Of a stretch of DNA of 64,000 nucleotides, positions 32,394 to 40,601 are shown piece after piece; the first letter of the stretch is position 1, and each line of letters begins with the position of its first letter. A program made the position numbers and the translations under genes. The DNA comes from Laceyella sediminis (GTDB taxonomy: Bacteria > Bacillota > Bacilli > Thermoactinomycetales > Thermoactinomycetaceae), in NCBI RefSeq assembly GCF_003003125.1, contig NZ_PVTZ01000011.1, forward strand, positions 30,793 through 94,792, given 5' to 3'. A model generated the notes under the pieces. The model searched no databases. It worked only from the letters and a program-made list of their open reading frames with translations, and was not told the origin of the DNA.

Positions 32394-33580
32394 GCGTCGT
32401 GCAATGGCTGGAGCTGGAGGAGGAAATCGTTTGTGAATTTGGAAATGAGGAGTTGCCGCCGGAAGTGGGGGAGGAGATTTGCCGACGGTACTCCCGGTGG
32501 TTGGATGTCGAATTTCCATCTCCTAAAACAAACAATCGCTGGCGAATCCGAGCGAAAGGATGGGTCGGCTATATGCCGCTTGCGGGGGGACGGGGCATAT
32601 ATGTGCGGCCCAAGGTTCCGGTAACCAATTTGTTTCAGATGATGGAGGTGGCCTATGATCTGATAAGCTTGCGTCTCTTTGAAGGCCGAGCCGTGGTAGC
32701 TTCTTTGCCAGGCTTTTATGAGCGGGTGGTGGAGTCGCTGGCTGTCCGAGTGTTGCGGCGGGCGCGACAGGGATTTTATCAGGCATATGTGGCTAGAGAA
32801 GAAGTTTTGCCATACATCAGGGGACGTTGGCGAGCGGGGGACTACCCGCGTCATCCAGCTAGGCCGGGGTTCGCATGTGCGTTTGAAGAAATGGTTGTAG
32901 ACAACGAGGAGAATCAAATCATTCTGTGGACGTTGCATCACGTGATGAAGAGTGGCTATTGTCAACGGCCTGAGGTATTATCCGCTGTGCGCAAAGCGTA
33001 TCAAGCTATGGAGGCAGGCGTTTCTTTGAGGCGGTATACGGCAGCGGATTGCGCGAATCGAAATTATCACCGGCTGAATCGTGATTACGCGCCGATGCAT
33101 ACATTATGCCAGTTTTTGTTGGATACATCAGGCCCTTCGCATGTGCGTGGTGATCGCATTTTTACTCCGTTTGCCCTTAACATGCCCCGTTTATACGAAC
33201 GGTTTGTGACGGAGTGGTTGAAACGGAATCTACCTGAGCAGTTTCAATTGGTCGCGCAAGAGGCGGCATCCATTTCTTCCAAGCGGACATGGGTGATGGA
33301 TGCGCTTATTTATCGACGCGAACCGTGGACTGCCCATTGGTTGGTTGATCTTAAGTACAAGCGGGATCGTGAACCAAAGAATGCCGACTTGTTTCAATTG
33401 ACGGCCTATGCCGCTGCCAAAGGATGCAAAGAAGCGGTGCTCGTCTATCCGGGCAGGGCGCGGACGGCCAAGCTGGCGGTGGGAGTGAGCGGCATTCAGG
33501 TTCGCGTGTTGAATTTCCCGCTAGATGGCGACTTAGATCAAGCCGGTAACCAATTTATGCGAGCGCTGAGCGAAGGATGA
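32390..33580 (+). CDS. mcrC: McrC-like endonuclease subunit
   Basis: 396 residues. The C-terminal PD-(D/E)xK nuclease is visible as VMDALIY (D304) followed by VDLKYK (D320, K322). The N-terminal beta-rich part (RIRAKGWVGYMPLAGGRGIYVRPK) matches McrC proteins that bind the McrB hexamer. ATG overlaps the mcrB stop (ATGA), so translation is coupled. It is ended by a bidirectional terminator. No methyltransferase or other restriction genes are nearby, in keeping with a type IV system. Confidence 0.9.
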   Translation: MSVVQWLELEEEIVCEFGNEELPPEVGEEICRRYSRWLDVEFPSPKTNNRWRIRAKGWVGYMPLAGGRGIYVRPKVPVTNLFQMMEVAYDLISLRLFEGRAVVASLPGFYERVVESLAVRVLRRARQGFYQAYVAREEVLPYIRGRWRAGDYPRHPARPGFACAFEEMVVDNEENQIILWTLHHVMKSGYCQRPEVLSAVRKAYQAMEAGVSLRRYTAADCANRNYHRLNRDYAPMHTLCQFLLDTSGPSHVRGDRIFTPFALNMPRLYERFVTEWLKRNLPEQFQLVAQEAASISSKRTWVMDALIYRREPWTAHWLVDLKYKRDREPKNADLFQLTAYAAAKGCKEAVLVYPGRARTAKLAVGVSGIQVRVLNFPLDGDLDQAGNQFMRALSEG

Positions 33581-33592
33581 GCGCGCATATAT

Positions 33593-33628
33593 AAACGGCC
33601 TCTTCCCATATTGAGAAGAGGCCGTTTT
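33593..33628. terminator. Bidirectional terminator between mcrBC and trhO
   Basis: AAACGGCCTCTTC / GAAGAGGCCGTTT stem. Confidence 0.9.
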
Positions 33629-33639
33629 GGTGTACTAGT

Positions 33640-34542
33640 TTACGCTTCGTATTTGATCATGTCTTGCTCCACGCATTCTTTGGAGCAGTATCCTTGATGA
33701 ATTTCTTCACATGCATCACAACAAAGGTGTTGTTTGTGGCACATGTCGTATTCGCAGTTGATGTAACGGTCTGTCGGATTGCCACAGTGATAGCATTTCC
33801 CGACAACGGTTTCCTCCACTTGGTTGATCGGCACCGAAATCCGTTCGTCAAAGACATAGCACTTGCCATCCCACAGTTGCCCTTTGACTTCGGGGTCTTT
33901 GCCGTAGGTGACAATGCCCCCATCCAATTGGTAGACATCTTTGAAGCCTTCTTCCAGCATGAAGGCTGTCAATTTTTCACAGCGAATGCCGCCCGTGCAG
34001 TAAGTGAGGATGGTTTTGTCTTTGTAATCTTTTAAGTTGTTGCGAATCCATTCTGGGAATTCACGGGTGGTGTTCACGTCAGGGCGGATGGCGCCGCGGA
34101 AGTGGCCCAAGTCGTATTCATAATTATTGCGCCCATCTATGACAATCACATCGTCACGCTGCAACATGTTGTAAAATTCTTTCGGTGTCAAGCGTTTGCC
34201 TGTTTTTTGGTAAGGTTTCACGTCTTTTTTCAGCCGCCAGGTCACCAATTCTTTCTTCGGGCGCACAAACAGCTTTTTAAAGGCATGTTTATGATATTCG
34301 TCCACTTTAAACGGCATGTCGTGGAACAGTGGATGGGCGTGCATATACTCCATGTACCGTTTCGTTTGTTCGACGGTGCCGGACAGTGTGCCGTTAATCC
34401 CTTCTGATGCGATAAGGATGCGTCCTTTTACTCCTAACTCTTGGCAAAAGGCCCGATGTTCATCTGCGAAAGCGATGGGATCCTTGATTTCAACATATTT
34501 ATAATATAAGAGAATGCGATAATCGTTTTGTGGTGTGGTCAT
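33640..34542 (-). CDS. trhO: tRNA uridine(34) hydroxylase TrhO (rhodanese-like)
   Basis: 300-residue rhodanese-family protein that oxygenates U34 of tRNAs to 5-hydroxyuridine. N-terminal acylphosphatase-like part with [17 protein letters not shown]; rhodanese domain with [13 protein letters not shown] and active-site loop [12 protein letters not shown]-terminal zinc-like Cys cluster ([24 protein letters not shown]). Bacillus YbfQ/E. coli YceA family. The SD GGTGGATC lies upstream of the ATG. Confidence 0.95.
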   Translation of the reverse strand: MTTPQNDYRILLYYKYVEIKDPIAFADEHRAFCQELGVKGRILIASEGINGTLSGTVEQTKRYMEYMHAHPLFHDMPFKVDEYHKHAFKKLFVRPKKELVTWRLKKDVKPYQKTGKRLTPKEFYNMLQRDDVIVIDGRNNYEYDLGHFRGAIRPDVNTTREFPEWIRNNLKDYKDKTILTYCTGGIRCEKLTAFMLEEGFKDVYQLDGGIVTYGKDPEVKGQLWDGKCYVFDERISVPINQVEETVVGKCYHCGNPTDRYINCEYDMCHKQHLCCDACEEIHQGYCSKECVEQDMIKYEA

Positions 34543-34595
34543 GTTTGATCCACCTGCTTCCTTTCCATGATTCCTGAGAAAACAACCTGCCTAAT

Positions 34596-34624
34596 AGTAT
34601 ACAACAGAATGTCAAGATCGCCAA
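34596..34624 (-). promoter_or_regulatory. trhO promoter
   Basis: On the minus strand TTGGCG (34624-34619), 17 bp, TATACT (34601-34596). Confidence 0.55.
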
Positions 34625-34759
34625 ACTTGCCAGGCAAGCGCACATACAGGTTTGCGCTTGTCGTTAAAAAGGAAAATAGTACTATGCTCAGTTTGTTAAG
34701 GTCTATTGCAGCGTGGTAGGCTTGCGGGAAGGGATACCTTAAGAGGGGGGCATAGTGCA

Positions 34760-35101
34760 ATGGAACTCATAGAAATTATGTTTAACTCCTTTTTTTGGAT
34801 ATGGTTTGGTATCATCGGATTGATTATTTGGATGAATGTGAGGAAGAACAAAAAGAAAAAGCGGAAAAGACAGCATGGTGGCCGCGCCTATTACTCTTCT
34901 TCATCTAGTCCGACGCCTTTTTTCCTGTTTGATACTGATGATCAGGATGACAAAAACGATCACCACCATGATGGCCATTCCGGCAGTGATTACAGCGATG
35001 GTGGGAGTAATTGCAGTAGCAACAGTTGTAGTAGCAGTAGTTGCAGTAGTAGCAGCAGTTGCAGTAGCAGCAGCTGTGGCGGTAGCAGTAGCGGCATCTG
35101 A
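34760..35101 (+). CDS. Membrane-anchored Ser/Cys-repeat protein (113 aa)
   Basis: ATG 34760 follows AGAGGGGGG. One N-terminal helix (FFWIWFGIIGLIIWM) is followed by a very basic stretch (RKNKKKKRKR), an acidic/His segment (DTDDQDDKNDHHHDGHSGSDY) and a C-terminal low-complexity tail of Ser runs broken by single Cys residues (units such as CSSSS). The encoding DNA is a run of AGC/AGT/TGC codons (34990-35095). The short Cys-studded tail could be cross-linked or lipid- or metal-modified. Function unknown, family not recognised. It is followed by a small terminator and the beta-lactamase-like gene. Confidence 0.7.
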   Translation: MELIEIMFNSFFWIWFGIIGLIIWMNVRKNKKKKRKRQHGGRAYYSSSSSPTPFFLFDTDDQDDKNDHHHDGHSGSDYSDGGSNCSSNSCSSSSCSSSSSCSSSSCGGSSSGI

Positions 35102-35118
35102 GGTTGCCTAGTCACCAG

Positions 35119-35140
35119 AGGGGGAGCTTTTCCCCCTTTT
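35119..35140 (+). terminator. Terminator after the Ser/Cys-repeat gene
   Basis: AGGGGGA / TCCCCCT stem with TTTT tail. Confidence 0.65.
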
Positions 35141-35187
35141 CTCTGCGAGATATAATTACGATATATTGCGAATGGAGTGAAACAACG

Positions 35188-36330
35188 TTGAGAAAGGTTT
35201 GGCATCTGTGTTTAACCGTTTCTTTGCTTGTCACCGTGGCGTTTGCAAACATAGCTCAAGCGGCGAGCCATGCGATCAAGGAAGAGGATGGCGCTCGTCA
35301 AATCTTGCAATTCATCAAAAAAAATCCTCACAAATCTTCGTTGGTAGTTTCATATAATGGAAAGGATGTGGTCAAGCACCGTTCATCCAAGCTGATGCCT
35401 TTAGCTAGCACTGTTAAAATCATTGTTGCCGTTACTTACGCTAAACAAGCTGCAAAAGGAAAAATCAACCCCAATGAGCGGATTCCTTTAACCGAATTGG
35501 ACAAATATGCGATCCCGGGTTTAGATGGCGGTGCTCAAGCACAATGGTTGCAACATTTAAAAGATAACAACTTAATCATCAACGGAACGGTTCCGTTGGA
35601 AGAAGTGGCCAAAGGCATGATTGGTTTCAGCTCGAATGCCAATACCGAATATCTGATGGAGCGGCTGTCGATTAATCAAATTAACCAAACGTTAAGAGAG
35701 TTGGGATTAAACAAGCATCAACCCATTTATCCGTTCTACTCATCTCTTTTGATTCCGTATGAAATTTGGAAAACGTATTATTCAGATCAGTCCATCCAAG
35801 ACGCCATGCCTAAAATCAAAAGGCAAATGCGTAGAATGTCATTGCAAGAGCATCGTCGTTGGGCTGAGAAGGTCTTTGCCCAACTCATGCATGATCGGGA
35901 TCAAAGGTATATAAAAGAAGCGGATATCGCTTCTTGGTATGATATCGAGTTGGACCGTATGTTTTCAGACCGATTTATTTCATCTACTACAAGTGAATAT
36001 GTTTCGGTGATGAAAAAGCTTAACAACCGCTCATATTATTCGAAGAAAACATACAAGCATTTGATTCCGGTGATGGAGCAGATAATGGAAATCCCAGGAA
36101 ACAAAGAATGGCTCTCACACGCTGGATTAAAAGGCGGATCTACTTTGTACATCTTGACACAGGCTTTTTACGCCACTGATAAACAAGGAAACAAAACAGC
36201 GCTAGCGATCTTTTTCAACAACTTGACTCCAGAGGAGAATAGCCAATTGCAAGCCAATTTGAATGAATTTGATTTGAGGGTGATGACAGAGCCTCAGTTT
36301 AGAAAAGAGTTGAAAACGCTCAAATCGTAG
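35188..36330 (+). CDS. Secreted beta-lactamase-fold serine hydrolase
   Basis: 380 residues. TTG 35188 has TGGAGTG upstream and gives a clear signal peptide (MRKVWHLCLTVSLLVTVAFA, cleavage near AQA). The class A/PBP-type triad is present: S74-T-V-K77, S148-S-N150 and K315-G-G in place of KTG. The class A Glu of the omega loop could not be placed, and the length exceeds class A enzymes (~265 mature), so a carboxypeptidase or esterase role is as likely as resistance. It is not part of an evident operon. Confidence 0.78.
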   Translation: MRKVWHLCLTVSLLVTVAFANIAQAASHAIKEEDGARQILQFIKKNPHKSSLVVSYNGKDVVKHRSSKLMPLASTVKIIVAVTYAKQAAKGKINPNERIPLTELDKYAIPGLDGGAQAQWLQHLKDNNLIINGTVPLEEVAKGMIGFSSNANTEYLMERLSINQINQTLRELGLNKHQPIYPFYSSLLIPYEIWKTYYSDQSIQDAMPKIKRQMRRMSLQEHRRWAEKVFAQLMHDRDQRYIKEADIASWYDIELDRMFSDRFISSTTSEYVSVMKKLNNRSYYSKKTYKHLIPVMEQIMEIPGNKEWLSHAGLKGGSTLYILTQAFYATDKQGNKTALAIFFNNLTPEENSQLQANLNEFDLRVMTEPQFRKELKTLKS

Positions 36331-36410
36331 TACTGGTGGCTGAGCATGTGTAAAGCTTGAATAAGAATATTCATGGTTCATCATACACCATGGAGAAAGG
36401 AATTAGCAGG

Positions 36411-36727
36411 ATGACTCACTCGTCAAATCGACCAACCCCGCCATATTATGCTGTGATCTTCACCTCAGTCCGCACGGAAGGAGAAGATCAGGGTTATGGG
36501 AAAATGGCCGAACAAATGGTGGAACTCGCCAAACAACAACCAGGATTTCTAGGGGTTGAAAGCGTCCGGGATGCTAACGGATTTGGAATTACGGTGTCTT
36601 ATTGGGAATCGAATCATGGAAAGGTCATGCAGCGCATCAGATTGCACAAGAGCGAGGCAAGGCCGAGTGGTATGCGAACTACACTGTTCGCGTGGCCAAA
36701 GTGGAGCGGGAGTATGGGATGGAGTAG
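36411..36727 (+). pseudogene. Antibiotic-biosynthesis-monooxygenase (ABM) domain gene with a frame-breaking deletion
   Basis: The 5' part reads MTHSSNRPTPPYYAVIFTS, then MVELAKQQPGFLGVESVRD and GITVSYWES, a typical YHE-type ABM protein. After YWES the frame is lost. In another frame the sequence resumes WKGHAAHQIAQERGKAEWY and VRVAKVEREYGME with a stop at 36725-36727. Family members have about six residues between YWES and WK; only 5 nt remain here, so roughly 13 nt appear deleted near 36610-36616. The result is a broken gene unless the base calls are wrong. Confidence 0.8.
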
Positions 36728-36801
36728 AACGGAAGTGAAGAATAAAAAGGTTGCAAGTCACATTAAAAACATAGACTAGTTTGCTTTGCAGACTATTTCA
36801 C

Positions 36802-36841
36802 AAAAAGAAACATCAGGGATGTTCCCCGATGTTTCTTTTTT
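36802..36841. terminator. Bidirectional terminator before the EamA gene
   Basis: AAAAAGAAACATCAGGG pairs with CCCCGATGTTTCTTTTT (one bulge). Confidence 0.85.
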
Positions 36842-37736
36842 CAAATGAGAGGATAAATACCGTTGCCACGATGCAACAGGTTCCCAGCCATTCAACCCAG
36901 CCAAACGGGACATGAAGCCAAATGACTGCCAACACGACGGCCGTCAGCGGTTCCGCACTGGCGAGAATGCTCGTTTCAGCTGGCCGAATGTATTTTAAGC
37001 TTTCCAAATAACAAGTGAAAGCGATCAATGTACCGAAAATGATGATGAACGCGATGGAGAGAAGAGCCGGAACAGTGATCTGCCCCTCGATGTCCCACGG
37101 TGCGTGGACGAAGGAAAAGCCCACGCCGCCGATCACCATACCCCAGCCAATGATGAGGGGAGTTCCCCACTGGGCGAGCAAAGATGCCGGTTGGATCGTG
37201 TAAAAGGCCAACGCGATGGCAGAACCAACTCCCCAAAACAGTGCGGCTTGCGAAATGGAAAGTTGTCCGAGATCGCCGCCCGTGATCAAAAGTAGCGTGC
37301 CTGTGAAAGAGAGGATCACCGCAATAAATTCCGCGAAGCCGGGCCGTTTTTTGCTTCGCACCGCAAGAAAAAGAACCACAAGGGTGGGAGCCAAGTATTG
37401 AAGCACAGTGGCGGTAGCGGCGTTGGAGGCATGAATAGCCGCAAAATAGGTGTATTGTACGCCCAATAAGCCGGCAAGGCCAAACAAAAGCAACCGCAGG
37501 CGATCATGGCGCTGTTTCCAGATTGACCAAATGCGAACCTCTGGCTTATTGATCGCCAGCAAAGAAAGAAGTAAAACACCCGAGATCAGTAGGCGGATCA
37601 CTACCAACCACTCAGGAGAGACGCGGGCCGACTCGAACAAATCTTGCGCCACGGCACCTGAGATACCCCACAAGCTGGCGGCGATCAAAACCAAGCCGTA
37701 ACCTTTGACCCGTTGATAACGGTTGCGTGTTTTCAT
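36813..37736 (-). CDS. EamA/DMT-family transporter
   Basis: 307 residues, about 10 transmembrane helices in two EamA repeats, starting MKTRNRYQRVKGYGLVLIAA. Hallmarks: LWGISGAVAQDLF, LLGVQYTYFAAIHASNAATA, and the second repeat ending ETSILASAEPLTAVVLAV. Probably exports an amino acid or other metabolite. ATG 37736 follows GAGGTGA by 7 nt; an earlier ATG has no SD. Its last codons lie over the terminator hairpin. Confidence 0.88.
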   Translation of the reverse strand: MKTRNRYQRVKGYGLVLIAASLWGISGAVAQDLFESARVSPEWLVVIRLLISGVLLLSLLAINKPEVRIWSIWKQRHDRLRLLLFGLAGLLGVQYTYFAAIHASNAATATVLQYLAPTLVVLFLAVRSKKRPGFAEFIAVILSFTGTLLLITGGDLGQLSISQAALFWGVGSAIALAFYTIQPASLLAQWGTPLIIGWGMVIGGVGFSFVHAPWDIEGQITVPALLSIAFIIIFGTLIAFTCYLESLKYIRPAETSILASAEPLTAVVLAVIWLHVPFGWVEWLGTCCIVATVFILSFEKRNIGEHP

Positions 37737-37941
37737 ATTGTTGTCACCTCGGCTTATCGCCATATGGAGAAGATATGTCAATCATTGCCCCTGATAGAGC
37801 AGGACAGAATGGTGAAATGTTCATATTTTTATATTATAATTCAAAATGAAATTGGTTGAAATGCAAAATCGGAGGGCTACTTTTTAATAAGAATGCTTTA
37901 CAATATGAAGTAAAATTAGCAAAGGTGGCAAAATATCGCAA

Positions 37942-38712
37942 ATGAGCTATTTCGAACTAGATTCCCGTTTTATTCACCTGTGGAAAGTGCCAATCACAGA
38001 AGCTCCGTTGTTCCTGGAAAAGGTCATGAGCGAACGGGAAGTAAATAGATATCGGTCGTTTCGCAAGCAGGAGGATCGGACTCGCGCGCTTTTTTCCTAT
38101 GGGTTGCTGCGGTTGTTGTTGGCGGAGCTGTTGGGCACCAACCCCTCAGATGTACCGGTGACGCGGGCCTGTCCAAGTTGCGGGGAGGAACACGGCAAGC
38201 CCAGGGTGGTACGTCCAGACGAGCAGCCGATTGAGCTGAGTGTCTCCCATTCAGGGAAATGGGTGGTACTTGGTATCTCGCTTCTGCACCCCTTTGGTGT
38301 AGATATTGAAAGGATAGATCGGGACTCGGATCTTGACGGCATGGCGAGAATGTCTCTGTCCGAAGGCGAACAGGCCGCGTGGGCCACATTGTCCCCCGAC
38401 CAGCGGATACGTGGGTTTTACCGCTATTGGACGCGAAAAGAGGCCATTGTCAAAGCGACCGGCGATGGCTTGACTGTCTCTTTGAAACAGGTGCAAGTGA
38501 GTCCGGCCGATCAAGCGCCCAAGTTGTTGTCTTGGCAGGATCGACCGGAAATGGTGGGGAAAATCACTTGCTATCCGCTTGCACTGGATGAACATACAGA
38601 AGGGTGTGTGGCTGTGATCGGCCAAGTGGATGGCGTGCGGTTGTATGATGGAAGGGAAGTGTTGGTTCGCTGGCAAGATAAGCTGACTGAAAAAGGGTTG
38701 CGCGGTGTTTGA
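37942..38712 (+). CDS. 4'-phosphopantetheinyl transferase, Sfp type
   Basis: 256 residues. Transfers phosphopantetheine from CoA to carrier proteins of NRPS, PKS or fatty acid synthesis. The magnesium site GVDIERID and the signature FYRYWTRKEAIVKATGDGL are present, with the N-terminal substrate part EREVNRYRSFRKQEDRTRALFSYGLLRLLL. The SD AAAGGTGG is rather far (13 nt). No biosynthetic cluster is visible in this window, so the partner carrier protein lies elsewhere. Confidence 0.92.
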   Translation: MSYFELDSRFIHLWKVPITEAPLFLEKVMSEREVNRYRSFRKQEDRTRALFSYGLLRLLLAELLGTNPSDVPVTRACPSCGEEHGKPRVVRPDEQPIELSVSHSGKWVVLGISLLHPFGVDIERIDRDSDLDGMARMSLSEGEQAAWATLSPDQRIRGFYRYWTRKEAIVKATGDGLTVSLKQVQVSPADQAPKLLSWQDRPEMVGKITCYPLALDEHTEGCVAVIGQVDGVRLYDGREVLVRWQDKLTEKGLRGV

Positions 38713-38733
38713 TTTATATAGTTTGAGTAATGT

Positions 38734-38766
38734 AAAAGAAGTCACCCCACCGAGGTGACCTCTTTT
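38734..38766. terminator. Terminator between the PPTase and peroxiredoxin-like genes
   Basis: AAAAGAAGTCACC / GGTGACCTCTTTT stem with one mismatch. Confidence 0.85.
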
Positions 38767-38776
38767 GTTGTGAAGA

Positions 38777-39331
38777 TCATTTCCATTTGATGTTGCAACC
38801 AATGCTGGGTTTTTGTTGCACCTGGATCGGTTCGTTGTTCAAGATGCTGTCCAACGCAGCGCGGATATAGGAACCGGTAACCGGCAAACCATTTCCCGGC
38901 CGGGAATCATCCAGTTGCCCGCGATATACACATGATAGTTTCCCGTCGAAAATGTAGAAGTCTGGTGTGCAAGCGGCTTGATAATCTTTGGCCACTTTTT
39001 GTGATTCGTCGTAAAGATAGGGGAAGGGGTATTGAAACTCCTCTGCCACCTTCTTCATGTTGTCTGGCCCGTCTTCAGGATATTGTACGGCGTCATTCGA
39101 GCTGATCGCGATAAAGGCGACTCCTTTGGGCAAATAATCGTTGGCCAATTGCACCAATTGTTTTTGAACATGCTTAACATATGGACAATGGTTGCAGATG
39201 AACATGATCACGGTGGCCACATCGGATTTCAGCGCTTCGAGAGACACCTCTTGATTAGAAACGACATCGGGCAAAGTGAATGATGGCGCTGTCGCCCCCA
39301 GCGGAAACATATTGGATTCAGTTAATGCCAA
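38777..39331 (-). CDS. Thioredoxin-fold peroxiredoxin-like protein (AhpC/TSA family)
   Basis: 184 residues with thioredoxin fold. VATVIMFICNHCPYVKHVQKQL carries a CNHC pair, as in the family annotated thioredoxin family protein in Bacillus. FAISSND, TPDFYIFD and GSYIRAALD follow. TTG 39331 is the start, with AAGGAGG 7 nt upstream on the minus strand. A cytosolic reductase or peroxidase role is likely; the electron donor is unknown. Confidence 0.85.
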   Translation of the reverse strand: MALTESNMFPLGATAPSFTLPDVVSNQEVSLEALKSDVATVIMFICNHCPYVKHVQKQLVQLANDYLPKGVAFIAISSNDAVQYPEDGPDNMKKVAEEFQYPFPYLYDESQKVAKDYQAACTPDFYIFDGKLSCVYRGQLDDSRPGNGLPVTGSYIRAALDSILNNEPIQVQQKPSIGCNIKWK

Positions 39332-39408
39332 AGTGAATCCTCCTTCCTGTCACTGTGAACTTGTGCATCATTATACCATACATATAGCGGTGCAATTTAT
39401 GTATCTGC

Positions 39409-39813
39409 CTACTCTGCATCGTCGTATTTGGTCAAGCCCAGCATTTTGATTTTGACTTGGATGGCGTCTTCACTCAAGCCTTTTTCGCGCAACTCGTTGA
39501 TCTTCTTCTCTTTGCGGCGAATCGTGTCTTCGCGCTCTTTGGTTTCAAATTCGTCAATGAGAGCGAGTTGCTCTTCTTCCGTGGGAGGGACGAATTCATA
39601 CAATTCTTCAGGGCGCACATTCAGGAGGTGAGCCATGTGGAAAATGGCTTCGGGCCGTGGGATCGCCGCGCCTCTGGCCCACAAGGAGACCTGTTGTTTT
39701 CTGGCGCCCAGCGCCCGCGCGAGAGAGGTTTGATTGGGAACTTGCCCATAGATTTTGTAGCCTTCCTCACGTCGTTTACTTAATATACTATTAATTCGGG
39801 GGATCAACCTCAT
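39409..39813 (-). CDS. XRE-family transcriptional regulator
   Basis: 134 residues. The helix-turn-helix is PNQTSLARALGARKQQVSLWARGAAIPRPEAI (about 30-60), then a coiled, charged tail (EEEQLALIDEFETKEREDTIRRKEKKINEL). ATG 39813 lies 7 nt from AAAGGAGG; the adjacent ATG at 39816 is too near. An 11-bp inverted repeat at 39855-39890 in the divergent promoter region is a likely operator. Possible targets are itself and the NUDIX gene at 40010. Confidence 0.8.
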   Translation of the reverse strand: MRLIPRINSILSKRREEGYKIYGQVPNQTSLARALGARKQQVSLWARGAAIPRPEAIFHMAHLLNVRPEELYEFVPPTEEEQLALIDEFETKEREDTIRRKEKKINELREKGLSEDAIQVKIKMLGLTKYDDAE

Positions 39814-39854
39814 CATCCACCCTCCTTTCATGAAAGTTTTCAATTTTTATATTA

Positions 39855-39890
39855 TCATATTTATAGTCATATAGATAATTATAAATATGA
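39855..39890. promoter_or_regulatory. Inverted repeat in the XRE/NUDIX divergent region
   Basis: TCATATTTATA and TATAAATATGA, a perfect 11-bp dyad with a 14-bp centre, about 42 bp upstream of the regulator start. The AT-rich context lowers certainty. Confidence 0.45.
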
Positions 39891-40009
39891 AATAAAGGTT
39901 CTTTTTATATTTTTAATTATGAAACAAATGATTGCGGTAAGAGGGAAATGCTTTGAAGTGTAGAAGTTTCTGTGATGGTTAAAATCATTTATTTATGGAG
40001 GGATGTGGA

Positions 40010-40498
40010 GTGTTGGACGTGGAATGCCGATATACGATGTGCTTCATTAAGAAAAATGATGAAATTTTATTATTGAATCGTGAAAAATCGGCATGGATGG
40101 GCCGGTGGAATGGGTTGGGTGGGAAAATTGAACCCGGCGAAACGCCGCTTGAAAGCGCGTTGCGAGAAGTGAAGGAAGAAGCAGGCTTGCACCTGGAAAA
40201 GATGGACTGCCGCGGACGGCTGATCTGGATATTGGAAGATGGTAAGCGAGGTGGGATGCATTTGTACTGGGCGGAACTTCCCGCTGACCGGACATGCCCT
40301 ACCCCAGCGAAGACGGATGAAGGGATCTTGGATTGGAAACCGATCACATGGATTTTGCACCCTGAGAATAAGGGGATGTCTGTGAATGTGGTGAAGTGTT
40401 TGCCATTTTTGTTGGCGGATGAGAAGCAACATTTGTTTCAACTGCACTGGCGCGGGGAGGAATTGATCGCATTTGACCATGCTGAGCTATCGGATTAG
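40010..40498 (+). CDS. NUDIX hydrolase (MutT/8-oxo-dGTPase-like)
   Basis: 162 residues. The Nudix box GKIEPGETPLESALREVKEEAGL (GX5EX7REUXEEXGU) is complete. The N-terminus YTMCFIKKNDEILLLNREKS and MGRWNGLGGKIE resemble the YtkD/MutT2-type 8-oxo-dGTP diphosphatases. GTG 40010 lies 7 nt after GGAGGG; an ATG at 39995 overlaps that SD. Divergent from the XRE regulator. Confidence 0.85.
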   Translation: MLDVECRYTMCFIKKNDEILLLNREKSAWMGRWNGLGGKIEPGETPLESALREVKEEAGLHLEKMDCRGRLIWILEDGKRGGMHLYWAELPADRTCPTPAKTDEGILDWKPITWILHPENKGMSVNVVKCLPFLLADEKQHLFQLHWRGEELIAFDHAELSD

Positions 40499-40601
40499 GG
40501 AGGCTGATAGGTCCCTATTTTCATATGCGAACAAAAACATGTTATTTTTTTTTCGTTTAGGGTACGTTAATTGATGAGTATCCAAGGGGAGGTTTTTTCT
40601 T

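Noticed and set aside
34985..35100. Tandem repeat as a CRISPR or intergenic satellite
   Set aside because: Repeat units are codon repeats (AGC/AGT/TGC) inside an SD-preceded gene; no spacers.
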